A stretch of DNA of 64,000 nucleotides from Dromiciops gliroides. Taxonomy: Eukaryota; Chordata; Mammalia; Microbiotheria; Microbiotheriidae. The notes under the pieces were generated by a model. It made no database searches. It was not told the DNA's origin and worked only from the letters and a program-made list of their open reading frames with translations. The DNA is taken from NCBI RefSeq assembly GCF_019393635.1, contig NC_057863.1, forward strand, positions 33,115,357 to 33,179,356, written 5' to 3'. A program made the translations under genes and the position numbers. Positions 35,575 through 47,799 of the stretch are shown here, one piece after another; the stretch's first letter is position 1, and every line of letters starts with the position of its first letter.

Positions 35575-35945
35575 TTATTAAGTGACAGGCACTATGCGAA
35601 GTACTTTACATATGTATCTTATTTCGTCCTTGAAATAACCCTGCAAGGGGACAGCTAGGTGGAACAATGGAAGAGCACCAGCCCTGGATTCAGGAGGACC
35701 TGAGTTCAAGTCCGGCCTCAGACCCTTGACACTTACTAGTTGTGTGACCCTGGGCAAGTCACTTAACCCCCATTGCCTCACCAAAAAAAAAAAAAAAAGA
35801 AAGACAGAAAGAAAAGAAATAACCCTGCAAGGTATCATTTTAAAGTTGAGGAAACTGAGGCAGACGGAGGGTAAGTGACTTGCCCAGGGTCATAAAGCTA
35901 GTAAGTGTCTGAAGCTAGATCTTCAGATCAGACTCAGGTCTTCCT
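35575..35945 (-). mobile_element. MIR/Ther-1-type SINE split by a younger SINE
   Basis: The left part has TATTAAGTGACAGGCACTAT. The right part has GGAAACTGAGGCAGACGG and GTAAGTGACTTGCCCAGGGT. Confidence 0.85.
35649..35815 (+). mobile_element. Short CORE-SINE nested in a MIR
   Basis: Forward copy flanked by the perfect 17-base duplication GAAATAACCCTGCAAGG at 35632-35648 and 35816-35832. Confidence 0.97.
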
Positions 35946-35975
35946 CATTCTAGGTCCAGCTGGATGATGAGGAAC

Positions 35976-36120
35976 TTTTTTTTTTCAGGGCAATGAGGGT
36001 TAAGTGACTTGCCCAGGGTCACACAGCTAGTAAGTGTCAAGTGTCTGAGGTTGGCTTTGAACTCAGGTCCTCCTGAATCCAGGGCCAGTGCTCTATCCAT
36101 TGCACCATCTAACTGCCTCC
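35976..36120 (-). mobile_element. Short CORE-SINE
   Basis: Reverse copy ending CACCATCTAACTGCCTCC. A short AGGAAC flank is repeated. Confidence 0.93.
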
Positions 36121-36194
36121 AAGGAACATATTTTTTAAAGGAGCTTTGGAAGGGTAATGCAGATGGCTTTGTTCTTTTTTTACTTGTATTCCCA

Positions 36195-36370
36195 TGGCCT
36201 GGCATGGGGCCATCTCCGGTTGTCTTGACTTTTGTCTTGCCACTGGACTCTAATGACTCTGGAAGAGAGAGTGTGGCTGATGACTTTGTGCAGCTCTGTC
36301 ACTGAAATTGAACTCATGAGCATATCAAGACATCGCTGTCATTGGTCCTCTTCGAGGAAGGACACGCAAC
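36195..36370 (+). mobile_element. RTE-like SINE fragment
   Basis: CCATCTCCGGTTGTCTTGAC, GCCACTGGACTCTAATGACT and TCGAGGAAGGACACGCAAC. Confidence 0.72.
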
Positions 36371-36379
36371 TGCTTGCCA

Positions 36380-37340
36380 TAGTATTCTGCTTAATAAATG
36401 CTTGTTAATTGAATGATTGATCACCATGGCCTAGTAGCTAATGTAGAGGGGACTAGACAATCAGAGCCCAGTGCTTAGGAGAACAGGTAATGTGGTTTGC
36501 CTGACGCCATCCTGTTTGTGGATGTTGGATGTTGCACATATAATGGAGAGCTCTGCTCTCTACCACGGACCACATGCAGATCATCTGTGACTATTTCTTT
36601 TTTTTTACTAGATGGTGAGTCAAAAAGGGGATCTTTTTGATTGGCTGCCGAGCTATAGCTCGGTGTGCATACAAATATCCTAACTCAATGCCTTGCTCTA
36701 GGGTATCCTGTCTTCTAATCTGCCCCCCACACACACACACCTTATACAAATTTCTTACAAGGTCCAGTCCTATAACCAACTGTTTAAGTGAGGCTAAACA
36801 CCCACCTTTACCTCTTCATTGCTGCAGGAGTGTCAGTATCCTCATATTGCCTTCTGGATATACAAAGCAGTAATGCTTCCCAAGTAACACTCAAGTAGAG
36901 ACCTTTCCAAGCCAAGTACCTCTATCAAAACTATTCCATGTCCCAAGTCATCATTCTTTTTTTTTTAAGCAAGCTGCCAGCTAATCCAAAAGCTGGATCT
37001 CTGCTATTGGGTTAATGGGTGCCCATAGATTAATATATTACTTCTTCCACACAACATATTTAGCTATTTGTCTTTTTAGTCATTTGGTGGGAACTGCCCA
37101 GGGAAATAATACTAAAACCCAAATAGGAGCAAAAAATGGTCAAAATTTCTGGCAGGCGGGTGGAGGAGAGATTCTTTAACAGTCTCTCAATTTACAGAGC
37201 ATAATTACTCACTTTCTTTGTCTGCTCCTAGGACCAGCTCGCCTTTTGTCCAGGTGAACAAGGCAGGGGATAAAATGTGATCTATGGGTGAACAGGAGGC
37301 AGGCCATTTGTTTGGAATGTAGAGTGAGTGAAGGGGAGTA
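36380..37340. other. TMEM212 intron 1, unique stretch
   Basis: A short (CA)n run at 36725-36740. Nothing else is recognisable. Confidence 0.4.
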
Positions 37341-37344
37341 ACGA

Positions 37345-37770
37345 GATATGTCTAGAAAGATAGAGTGGATAAACAAATTATGGTATGTGAAAGAAATAGA
37401 ATACTATTGTACCATTAGAAATAATGAAAGGGATGGTTTCAGAGAAACCTGGGAAGAATTACATAAATGATTCAAAAGCAAACAGAACCAGGAGAATAGA
37501 TGACCCTGTAATCGACAAAGAACTCTGAAAGATTTGAGGAACTCAGATCAGTGCAGCAGGAGCCACCACTGCAGAAGAATAGTGATGACTCATGACAGAG
37601 AGGTGATAGACTCAAGGTGTGGAAGGGGACAGCAGTGTATTTTGGGATATGATCATGGCCATCAAGGGAATTTATTCTGCTTAACTATGCATATTTGTTA
37701 CAAGGGTTTGTTTTTTTCTTTTTCTTCTTTTGACTGGGGAGGAGAGGCTGGAAGGCAAGGAAATAAAAGT
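37345..37770 (+). mobile_element. Marsupial LINE 3'-end-like repeat
   Basis: AAACAAATTATGGTATGTGA, GAATACTATTGTACCATTAG, AACCTGGGAAGAATTACATA and AACAGAACCAGGAGAATAGA are a common marsupial LINE 3' module; relative of 5380-5890. Confidence 0.7.
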
Positions 37771-37954
37771 TTGTTCATTCAAATCATGGAATTGGAATGT
37801 TAATGGAAATGGAATGTTAGTTTAAATCATGGAATCTCAAACAACTGAAAATCAATATCAGTATTAATACTAATAGTGGAATGTGTTATTGTTGATATAA
37901 ATATGGTCCCTGTTTCTCATTCCTTGAGAGGCAATGTTGGGGGTGAGGGTGGGG

Positions 37955-38125
37955 AACAATGGGAAGGTCACTGGCTCTGAAATCGGAAGAGCCTGAGATG
38001 CTTACTACCCACCCATGTCAGGAGCAAATGATGTAACTTCTCTGCACCTCTGTTTCCTCATCTACAAAATGAGGGGGTTGACCTGGATGAGATCTGAGGT
38101 CCCTTCTAGATCTATAATCATTTGC
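37955..38125 (+). mobile_element. MIR-type SINE
   Basis: CTCTGTTTCCTCATCTACAA and AGGTCCCTTCTAGATCTATA. Confidence 0.75.
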
Positions 38126-38129
38126 TTTA

Positions 38130-39780
38130 CTGTTCCCTATTCATTACCCCCACCTTGTACTCAGTAGCTTATTTTTCTTCTCCCTTTACTGATACCTTTC
38201 TGACATATAGTCCCTCTGATTTATTCCATCTCCCTCCACATCCCCCAAAATAAACATGGCTGGGAAAGGGGGAACTTTCGAGTGCACTTAAGTGGGGGGA
38301 CAGTCCATGCTCTTCCCCCCCCCCCGCCATCTCCCAGGCCAAAGAAGGTGGTCGAGTTGTGCCAAGTCTTCCTACTGCCTTCTACAAAGATGACTTTGCA
38401 TATCTCGTAGCTGCATTACTGCACCCTCCTCCCTGAAAGGTCTTTTTCAGAGTTCTGTGTAAACAAAGCAAAATTCAGGCTAGAGACAGCCCTCACCAAA
38501 ATACCATGCCACAGTAAGCAGACAGCATTCTCCAGCTTGGGAGGGGAAGAGAAGGCAGTACTCATGCCAAAATAGTTAGAGGAAACTGGAAACTGATCAT
38601 CCGAGAGTTTCAGCTCTCTTGTGGGAGGGAAGCCAGCAGAGGGGGGATCAACCCTCCTCAGCTGCAGTCCTGCTTCAGCTTTTCTTCATTCAATTAACCA
38701 CATGTGCATCAAATGTGAATCCAGGTCCTCTTCCTTTGAAAATATCAATTGTAAATGAGTTTGATCATGATCTTCCACCCCGACATCAGCATTACAATGA
38801 CTCTCCGTCTTACTTGGGTTTTCTGGTTGTTTTATTTACACTGGCCAGATCTTATAGGGTCCCTTGGAATCTTTCCGATTGCAGAATGAGAGAGGCCAGT
38901 AACCACTCACGACTACAGATGGTTCAGCTTTTATCCATGGGATCTTTATAGGATGGCCATGCCAAGAAAGAATTTTCAGGCTCAGCTACATGAGGAACCT
39001 TAAAAAAAAAATCTCAAATTCTTCAAATCCAAATTTCAAAATGAAACGTGCCAGGAAAATAAAAATCTAGGTCTCAAAACAATAAGCCTGCCAGACCTGG
39101 AAAGAGTCAGTAGTCTACAAAAGCAGCAAGCCACAAAACCAGCTTGGTCAACGTCCTGGATTTCCTTTTTCCTTAAAATTGTTGATACAATGTGTAGCGC
39201 CACGTCGATCTGTCCAACCAGAGACCTGAGTGATGCCATTTTTAGACCTGCTCACATTCTAAATCTTGTTCCAGGCTCCTAGCTCTTCTTGGGCTCCTCT
39301 TTCAACCACAGAACATTCCACGACACATGATTTGTAAGTTGGGAAGAAATAGTCTCGAGCCCGACTGACCACATGGCTCTCACTCTTCATACCTGGTTCG
39401 CAAACCCAAGCGAGGACCTGGCAGGGTTTCTCAAGGACTCTCCCTCTCTGTTCTGATGCAACCTTTCATTTTCTTGTTCAAAGATCTCTATCCTGCACAC
39501 AGGGCCCTCTTCCCACTGACACAGAACACATGGCTTCTCCTTCTCAGGCAATGGTATCACTGAAGTGAAAACAATCAAGCCGCCATTCTGAATCAATTCT
39601 TATGGTGGATCTTGGTTACATGAGAAAGTCACCCAGTCTATTGAGTTACCCTAAGCCACAGTGACTTAGAGAACAAACGTGGGGGAAAAAACATCCTTCC
39701 CTCGGTTCTTGGTTGTGTGTTCTCTAACAAACTTACCTTCTGTCTTCCCTGGGAATAATGATACTAATCAATATAAAACA
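38130..39780. other. TMEM212 intron 1, 1.6 kb unique stretch
   Basis: This is the longest repeat-free run in the intron. A C-run lies near 38317-38330. The 110-codon open frame at 38619-38951 has no recognised domain. Confidence 0.4.
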
Positions 39781-39787
39781 TAATGGC

Positions 39788-39919
39788 AGGGCAGCCAGGT
39801 GGTGCAGGGGATAGACCACTGGCCCTGGATTCAGGAGGACCTGAGTTCAAATCCAGCCTCAGAACTTGACACTTACTTAGCTGTGTGACCCTGGGCAAGT
39901 CACTTAACCCTCATTGCCC

Positions 39920-39920
<1 letters not shown>
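39788..39920 (+). mobile_element. Short CORE-SINE
   Basis: Forward copy GGGCAGCCAGGTGGTGCAGG ending TCATTGCCCT; its tail has become (AAT)n. Confidence 0.94.

Positions 39921-39962
<42 letters not shown>
39921..39962. repeat. (AAT)n microsatellite
   Basis: Fourteen units at the SINE tail. Confidence 0.97.
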
Positions 39963-39963
<1 letters not shown>

Positions 39964-39984
39964 TCCATAAACCTACCAGCAAGC

Positions 39985-40340
39985 ACATTGGATAGACTCA
40001 TCTTCATGACTTCAAATCTGGCCTCAGACACTTGCTAGCTGTATAACCCTGGGCAAGTCATTTAACCCTGTTTCCCTCACATCTGTAAAATAAGCTGGAG
40101 AAGGAAATGGCAAACCACTCCAGTATCTTTGCCAAGAAAGCCCCAAATAAGGTCATGAAGAGTTGGACACAACTGAAAAGCACCCATCTAACTGGGTTGT
40201 TGTGAGAGTTATAGGATCATAGACTTGAAATGAGGAAGAGACTTTAGGGGACATCTAATCTCTTTATTTTACAGATGAGAAACTGAGGCCCAGAGGCGGC
40301 AGATCAAAGGAAATTATGTGCATAAATCATTTTGCAAGGC
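39985..40340 (+). mobile_element. Long CORE-SINE plus adjacent MIR relic
   Basis: 39985-40180 runs from 'ggatagactcatcttcatga' to GTTGGACACAACTGAAAAGC. It is followed by a reverse MIR with TTTTACAGATGAGAAACTGA. Confidence 0.82.
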
Positions 40341-40865
40341 TAAAAGGATTAAAAGAGGCAATGTGGCATAACAGATAGGAGTCTTGAAGTCCTACCTCCT
40401 ACCCAAACTGACTGTGTGACCCCCCAACAAATCACTGAATGGCCTTAGAGCCCCAGACAACTCAATCATTCAATCCTCTGGCACTTATTAAGTTCCAGGC
40501 ACTGGGCTAGTTTCTGCCCACTCTGTTGCAGATGAATTTCTACTCTGCACCAATGTAAGGTTTGTTCACAGTGAGAGTTCCCAATATTAGTGGAATGATA
40601 TATATGAATGCCCTTAAAAAGTATTCTATGAATATCCATGATTGTTATATTAAATTAATGTATTAATTAATATTCATTTTTAATTATATCAATTTAAAAG
40701 GTTATAAGGTAAAAAATATATCACACTTCATTGCCAGAGAGGTGGCAAACATCCTATGTGGGACACCAAGTCTCTGGGTAACTTTCTCAATTCCATAAAC
40801 TCTACAAATGAGAGGGCTGTACTAAATGACCTCTGAGTTTACTTTCATATCCAATAATGATAACA

Positions 40866-41285
40866 GTTAACATTTATATGGAAACATTTGTATGCAAAGT
40901 TCCTTATATATTTTGTTGTTGTTGTTTTTAGTGAGGCAATTGAGGTTAAGTGACTTGCCCAGGGTCACACAGCTAGTAAGTGTTAAGTGTCTGAGGCCGG
41001 ATTTGAACTCATGTACTCCTGACTCCAGGGCCGGTGCTCTATCCACTGCGCCACCTAGCTGCCCCAAAGTTCCTTATATATTATCTCATTATATCTGAAC
41101 CATACAATTACTCTGGAAAGTAGGAACTATTGTTATCTCCATTTCATAGATGAGAAAACTGAAGTTGAGCAAGGTTAGGTGACTTGCCCAGGGTCACACA
41201 GCTAAGTAAATGTCTGAGGCAGGATTTGAACTCAGTTCTTCCTGACTCCAAGTCTGGCATCCTGTGCACAGTGTCCCCTAGCTCA
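40866..41285 (-). mobile_element. MIR/Ther-1-type SINE split by a younger SINE
   Basis: The tail half (aacatttatatggaaacatt) precedes, and the core (GGTTAGGTGACTTGCCCAGG) follows, the inserted SINE. Confidence 0.87.
40913..41065 (-). mobile_element. Short CORE-SINE nested in a MIR
   Basis: Reverse copy flanked by perfect AAAGTTCCTTATATATT at 40896-40912 and 41066-41082. Confidence 0.97.
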
Positions 41286-41563
41286 CCCTGCTTTGTTTTT
41301 GTTTTAATCTTAGGATCCTGATGAATCAGTTGCCAGTAGGAACTATGCCTTTTTTCCAGTGATAGTTTATTTAACTTGTTCTTACCCTAAGGTCTTTAAA
41401 TCTGGATCTCTTGTTTGACAGAGGGATATGGGGCTGATAACTTTGCCATTTGTAGCCTTTTCTAGCTCATGATAGACCCATCATGCCATAAGATGAACTG
41501 AGTCCTTTCTAGTCAGTCATTAACTCATTCATTGATATTTTTTCTCTATTTTTCTTCTTACAG

Positions 41564-41623
41564 GTAGTTACTGTTGGCATTTTTGTCCTCTGGGCTCACA
41601 GAAAGCAGACACAAAGATCTCTG
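41564..41623 (+). CDS. TMEM212: TMEM212 coding exon 2
   Basis: This 60-base exon encodes VVTVGIFVLWAHRKQTQRSL and completes the second membrane helix and a short basic cytosolic loop. It follows a strong pyrimidine tract and cag acceptor and ends with donor gtaaat. Human TMEM212 has a 20-residue stretch of the same pattern here, ending in RxWTQRYL. It is too short to show as an open frame and was found by splice signals plus family resemblance. An old MIR copy begins about 35 bases after the donor. Confidence 0.9.
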
Positions 41624-41659
41624 GTAAATTTTACAGATGTTTACTATGGAAACCAAAGG

Positions 41660-41830
41660 GCTATAAGAGACCTTAGAATTTATCTGGTCCAATTCTCTCC
41701 ACTTTAAAGATGTGGAAACTGAGGTCCTGCAAGATTAATGACTTTCCAATGACCATCCAGTGAGTAATTAGCAGAGGAAGGATTTAAACTTAGATTCTCT
41801 GACTCCCTACCCTGTGCTATACCTTCAGAA
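41660..41830 (-). mobile_element. MIR relic just after TMEM212 exon 2
   Basis: TGGTCCAATTCTCTCCACTT, GATGTGGAAACTGAGGTCCT and GGATTTAAACTTAGATTCTC. Confidence 0.78.
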
Positions 41831-41888
41831 TTCCCTCTAATGTCCTAAAGTGATACTTTTTTAAAAATCACCCTCATAAAGAGAAATC

Positions 41889-42027
41889 TTTTTTGAGGCA
41901 ATCAGGGTTAAGTGACTTGCCCAGAGTCATATAGTGAGTAAGTGTCAAGAGTCTGAGATCATATTTGAACTCAGGTCCTCCTGATTCTAGGGCTGGTGAC
42001 CTATCCACTGTGTCATGTAGCTGTCCC
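41889..42027 (-). mobile_element. Short CORE-SINE, diverged
   Basis: GGTTAAGTGACTTGCCCAGA to TGTCATGTAGCTGTCCCC. Confidence 0.92.
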
Positions 42028-42319
42028 CTAATGATGAATCTTTAATCTTCAAAGGAAGAGGAATTCCATTAATTGAATCTTCTGGTAAACTGGGGGTTAA
42101 ACCAGAAAACTTTATTTCAACCATTGATTCTGAAAATCTTGAACGAATCAGTTTACTTTACTGCCTCTTTCAAATAAAAGTAGAATAAAGAAAAAAAAAT
42201 CAAAGGATCATATGAATTGGCATTATAAAGATAAGATGTAGACACTCCCCCAAATTGGAAATATGGATAAAATGCCCATGATGAATTTTTCCTTTGTACT
42301 TTGTCTATGCCACAGAGGG

Positions 42320-42440
42320 GAATGTAGGCTTGTAGGATCATAGACTTAGAGCTAGAAGGGACCTTAAGGGTCATTCATTGTAACCTTCTCATTTTACAGA
42401 TGATAAAACTAGAGCTCAGAGAAATTAAGCAACCTGCCTG
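42320..42440 (-). mobile_element. MIR relic
   Basis: GGATCATAGACTTAGAGCTA and CATTTTACAGATGATAAAAC. Confidence 0.75.
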
Positions 42441-42904
42441 AGGTCAGCTAGGTGGCGCAGTGGATAGAACACTGGGCCTGGAGTCAAGAAGAACTGAGTT
42501 CGAATTGTCTCAGGTGAAAGATGAAATGACTGAGGAAACAAAGGTTCAAGCTTCAGAGCATATTGATTTATTAAGCAATGCATGCCAATTGCCCAACAAA
42601 CCAGGACCAGGCTTCCTCAGTTTAGGAATGGACCTAGAATACAGGAGGAGACAGACTTTTATGCATTAAGTTCAATCAACCAAAATAAAACCAATTAATT
42701 AAAAGAAAATTAACCAGGATACAAAATTGGGTAATCTGATTTCTAATTGGAGGAAAGGTTTTTTGTTGTGGTGGTGGTTTGCTTTTTGCTTTGCGGTGCA
42801 ATGAGGGTTAAGTGACTTGCCCAGGGTCACAAAGCTAGTAAGTGTCAAGTGTCTGAGGCCAGATTTGAATTCTGAAATTCCTTCATCCAGGGTCGGTGCT
42901 TTTT

Positions 42905-43052
42905 TTTTTTTTTTTTAGTGAGGCAATTGGGGTTAAGTGACTTGCCCAAGGTCACACAGCTAGTAAGTGTTATATGTCTGAGGTCGGATTTGAACTCAGG
43001 TACTCCTGACTCCAGGGCCGGTGCTCTATCCACTGTGCCACCTCGCTGCCCC
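42905..43052 (-). mobile_element. Short CORE-SINE B, innermost layer
   Basis: Complete reverse copy with T-tail, ending CTCGCTGCCCC. GTGCTTTT occurs on both sides. It is the youngest layer. Confidence 0.93.
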
Positions 43053-43423
43053 AGTGCTTTTTTTTTTTAAACCATCTTTTTTTTTTTAATAGACTTTTAT
43101 TTTCCAAAATATATGTAAAAACAAAATTTTAACATCAATTTTTTTAAAACTTTGTATTCCAATTTCTCTTCCCCCTTCCATTCTGACCTCCCACCCACAA
43201 AAACCCAAGCAATTCAAAATAAGTTATACATGAGTAGTCATGGAAAAATTCCCATATTAGCTAGTTGTGAGAGAAAACAGTAAAAAAACCCAAAACTTCA
43301 GATTAAGGAATTGTCAAAGAGGAAAAGAAAAAAATTTTTTTTAAATGTGTTTCCATCTATTTTCAGATCAAGCTTAAGGTACTATGTACAGGTTTATAAT
43401 GAACAGGATACTATCAGAAAAAT
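43053..43423 (-). mobile_element. Marsupial LINE 3'-end fragment, nested in SINE A
   Basis: Antisense: T-rich start, TTATTTTCCAAAATATATGT, GTTATACATGAGTAGTCATG. CAGGGTC(G/A)GTGCT flanks the insertion at 42888-42900 and 43424-43436. Confidence 0.78.
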
Positions 43424-44199
43424 CAGGGTCAGTGCTTTATTCACTGAGCCACCTAGAGGCTTCTGGAGGGAAGATTGAGGACTTTCCAAGTTTGGGAGTC
43501 AGAGAGTGACCAGGTGTGATTCCCTGAAATCAGAAAAAGAGGCGCCCCACTCCTCCTAAGTGTCAGTATTCAATCAAAGGAACATGGAAACAATAAGTGA
43601 TTAACCACCAGTTCAGGCAGTTTTCAGATAAGACATAAGGGTTTGCTTGAGATGTATAAAGGTGAGAAAACTCCTTGCATTTAATCTTGGGATCTGCCTG
43701 ACTTTCTAGTTAGCATAACATAGGTGCAGCAGCTTCCCAGCCACACAGGGTAGGTTTAAACCATGCAATAAGGTTTTCTCACAATTCCTACAATGGAATA
43801 GTTTTCTCACAAGACAGAAATTGGACTAGACCCATAACTGAGTAGAAAGGAAACCCAGCTAGCTCCAGAATTAAGTCACAAGATGGGGTCAGTCCATTTC
43901 ACCCAATTCCCACTACCACTTTCTGTTCTAATCCCCTTAATTCCCTCAAAATCTAGCTTCAGACACTTACTAACTGTGTGACTCTGGGCAAGACACAACT
44001 TCTGTTTGCCTCAGTGGCTTCGATTGGAAAAATGGAATAATAACAGTACCTACTTCTTAGGGTAGTTATGAGGATCAAATAATATTTGCAAAGAGTTTAC
44101 AAGAGTGCCTGGCACATAATAAGCACTATATAAAAGCTTATTCCTTTTCCCTTTTCTTCCCCCAAGGTCACAGAGTAAGATATTGATAGTCAGAACTCA

Positions 44200-44790
44200 A
44201 TTAAATCCAGTTAAAAATACATTAAATGCCTACTGTTCTAAGCACTGAAGGAAATCCACTGTTAAGAAGACATGTTCCTTGTCTTTAAATTGCCTGTAAT
44301 CTAGTAAGGGAGATAAGACAGATACAGCATGGTAGAGTGGAAGAGAGTGGATTAGGTGATCATTAAGATCCCTTCCAACAATGATCCTGTAAATAACTAG
44401 AAAAACAAATGCCAAAGAATGCTCTAAGGGCATAAGAGAGGTATGTTCAAAATACTAGAAGAGTTCCAAGAAAGTATAGATACTACTAGATGGGTGTGGC
44501 AAGCAAGGCTTCATGGTATAGGTTATATCTGAGTTGGCTTCCAAAGGATGAGAAGGATGTTCATAAGTGGAGCCTATGGGCCAGGTACAAAGAGGCATGA
44601 AAAAATGGTAAAATACAAGGTTGGCCCTAGGAAAAGGGAACAGTCCATCTGAGCTGAAGGAGAGGGTATTCCACATAAAAGAGCAGCTTCAAAGGAAGAA
44701 GACAGACAATAGAGGTTAAGAAGCTTACCCTCCATTCAGTAGGCAACAGGGAGCCATTGGAGGATGGTGAGCAGGGGAATCATATGATTA
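44200..44790 (-). mobile_element. Old interspersed repeat, diverged
   Basis: 'ctactgttctaagcactgaa', GTATTCCACATAAAAGAGC and CAACAGGGAGCCATTGGAGG match the unnamed family seen at 57820-58380. Orientation is uncertain. Confidence 0.45.
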
Positions 44791-44932
44791 GATTCATATG
44801 TGCAGAAGATTAATTTATTATGTAGAGGTAGAAGACTAACTCTTTCAAATGAGTGTTTTTCCTTAAAATTTCATAACTATTGCTCACAATTTCCTATCAT
44901 ATGATCATAGATTTTTCAATTGAAAATGACAT

Positions 44933-45082
44933 TAGGGGGCAGCTAGGTGGTGCTGCAGTGGATAAAGCAATGGCCCTGGATTCAGGAGGACCTGAGTTCA
45001 AATCCAGCCTCAGACACTTGACACTTTCTAGCTGTGTGACCCTGGGAAAGTCATTTAACCTTCATTACCCTACAAATAAAAA
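44933..45082 (+). mobile_element. Short CORE-SINE with expanded tail
   Basis: Forward copy GGGGCAGCTAGGTGGTGCTG to TTACCCTACAAAT. With its tail it is flanked by GAAAATGACAT at 44922-44932 and 45236-45246. Confidence 0.95.
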
Positions 45083-45235
<153 letters not shown>

Positions 45236-45259
45236 GAAAATGACATCAGGAATCATCAT

Positions 45260-46550
<1,291 letters not shown>

Positions 46551-46859
46551 TGATAGGCATATGGTCCTTTGTCTAGTCAGATCCCAACTGGATGATCATA
46601 TGATAAGCAGGACAATGTTCAGAGGAGGGAATCCACAATGGGGAAGGACCTTAAGTTTATGCTACCTTGAGAATCAAGAATTCATTGAAATCAATGAAAT
46701 CAAGAAGCACCTATTCTGTGTCAGGTGTTGGGAATACAAAGATAAAAAGGGAACATACCCCAACTTCAAGGGATTTATGCTCTCTGGGGAAAGGCAAAAT
46801 GGACGTATATAAGTGTGTATAAATATATAAAAATAAATCTAAATAATTTACAGAGAGAG

Positions 46860-47110
46860 GAAGGCGTTAAGATATGTTGGAGGAATTGGGAATATTCTGC
46901 CTGGAGAAGAGAATACTCAGGGAGACACAGCAGCCATCTTTAAGGATTAGAAGAGAAAGAGGGAGTCAGTTTGTTCTGCTTGGCCCTAGGAGACAGAACT
47001 AGAGAGAAAGGTTGGAGGTCACAAAGAGACTTATATAGGTTTGATGTCAGGGGAAAAAATCCTCAAAATTTGAGCTATCTAAAAGACGAGTGGGCTGATT
47101 TGGGAATGGG
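46860..47110 (+). mobile_element. L3/CR1 LINE 3' fragment in TMEM212 intron 3
   Basis: CTGCCTGGAGAAGAGAATAC, GTTTGTTCTGCTTGGCCCTA and TATAGGTTTGATGTCAGGGG. Confidence 0.75.
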
Positions 47111-47714
47111 TTTCCCCCTCCCCAGAGATCTTCTTTAAACACATGACTGTCTAATAAATTAATCTTCCTAATATATTGAACTGTTCCCAAGGCTCCCCTG
47201 TCCAGAACACTTCCCTGGTCCCTCAAAGTCAGGATAACCCCTTATAAGCTATATTGTAATGGGTATACTTTGGTTGATTTAGACCCTGACTTTCTTTTCA
47301 GTTCTGCAACCCTGTGTTTCTTTCCTGATTCATTCTTTTTTTAAAATACCTGATTCATTCTTAATGAATACCCACTATGAGTAAGCCACACATCCAGTGA
47401 CATGTTGACATGGTGGCTAAAGGTACATCCATAATGATCATGACTCAATTCCTGATTATGTCCAAACCCTTTCGTCTCAGAAACCAACCAATGAAGGGAA
47501 ATCCAAAGCTCAGTAAAAAGCTAGAAGGGTGGGTGGGCTGGCTGCCACTGGATTGCTCCAGAAGTTTGGCTTTCCTAATGGAAATATTGCTAACATTAGT
47601 CAAATGCAAACATCTCCATTCAGATCCTCCCCCTTGGAGCTCAGGCGAGTGTAAACAGCATATGCTTTTTGGCTGGAGAGTAAAAGAAACCCTCGCTGAC
47701 TTTTCTCACCATAG

Positions 47715-47792
47715 ATGATGAAGATGATGAAAAGCACTCAGCCACCAACATACCCCACAAACCATCAAGTTAATTCACCCAGCCTGTCCTGA
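47715..47792 (+). CDS. TMEM212: TMEM212 probable terminal coding exon
   Basis: The acceptor ttttctcaccatag is followed in the required phase 0 by 25 codons and a TGA. The tail begins MMKMMKSTQPPTYPTNHQ and ends NSPSLS. The human tail is also short, begins with Met and is Pro/Asn/Ser-rich (ending NPFSP as I recall), so the type of tail fits but residue identity is weak. A different exon further downstream, or a divergent splice form, is possible. AATAAA hexamers that could serve as poly-A signals occur at 48859 and 49291; neither is secure. Confidence 0.6.
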   Translation: MMKMMKSTQPPTYPTNHQVNSPSLS

Positions 47793-47799
47793 GCTCCGA

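Larger units (their letters stand above)
42758..43463 (-). mobile_element. Short CORE-SINE A, nested in the LTR and itself split
   Basis: The left part, 42758-42900, has GGTTAAGTGACTTGCCCAGG. The right part, 43437-43463, has TATTCACTGAGCCACCTAG. The flanks TGGAGGAAAG (42748-42757) and TGGAGGGAAG (43464-43473) are its duplication. Confidence 0.85.
42506..43948 (-). mobile_element. LTR fossil, antisense, carrying nested insertions
   Basis: It runs from TGTCTCAGGT to TTCCCTCA inside the CORE-SINE, with a 4-base flank GAAT / AAAT. On the minus strand it has a TATA-like ATAAAAG, an AATAAA signal and an ACA end. After removing the nested elements it is about 740 bases, a usual solo LTR size. No internal retroviral region is present. 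It is inactive and old. Confidence 0.68.
42443..44140 (+). mobile_element. CORE-SINE (MIR/Ther-1-type) split by a nested stack
   Basis: The left part, 42443-42505, runs from CAGCTAGGTGGCGCAGTGG to GAGTTCGAAT. The right part, 43949-44140, resumes with AAATCTAGCTTCAGACACTT and ends with the MIR-like CCTGGCACATAATAAGCACT. The two parts join in register with intact copies elsewhere. It is the oldest layer of the stack. Confidence 0.85.
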
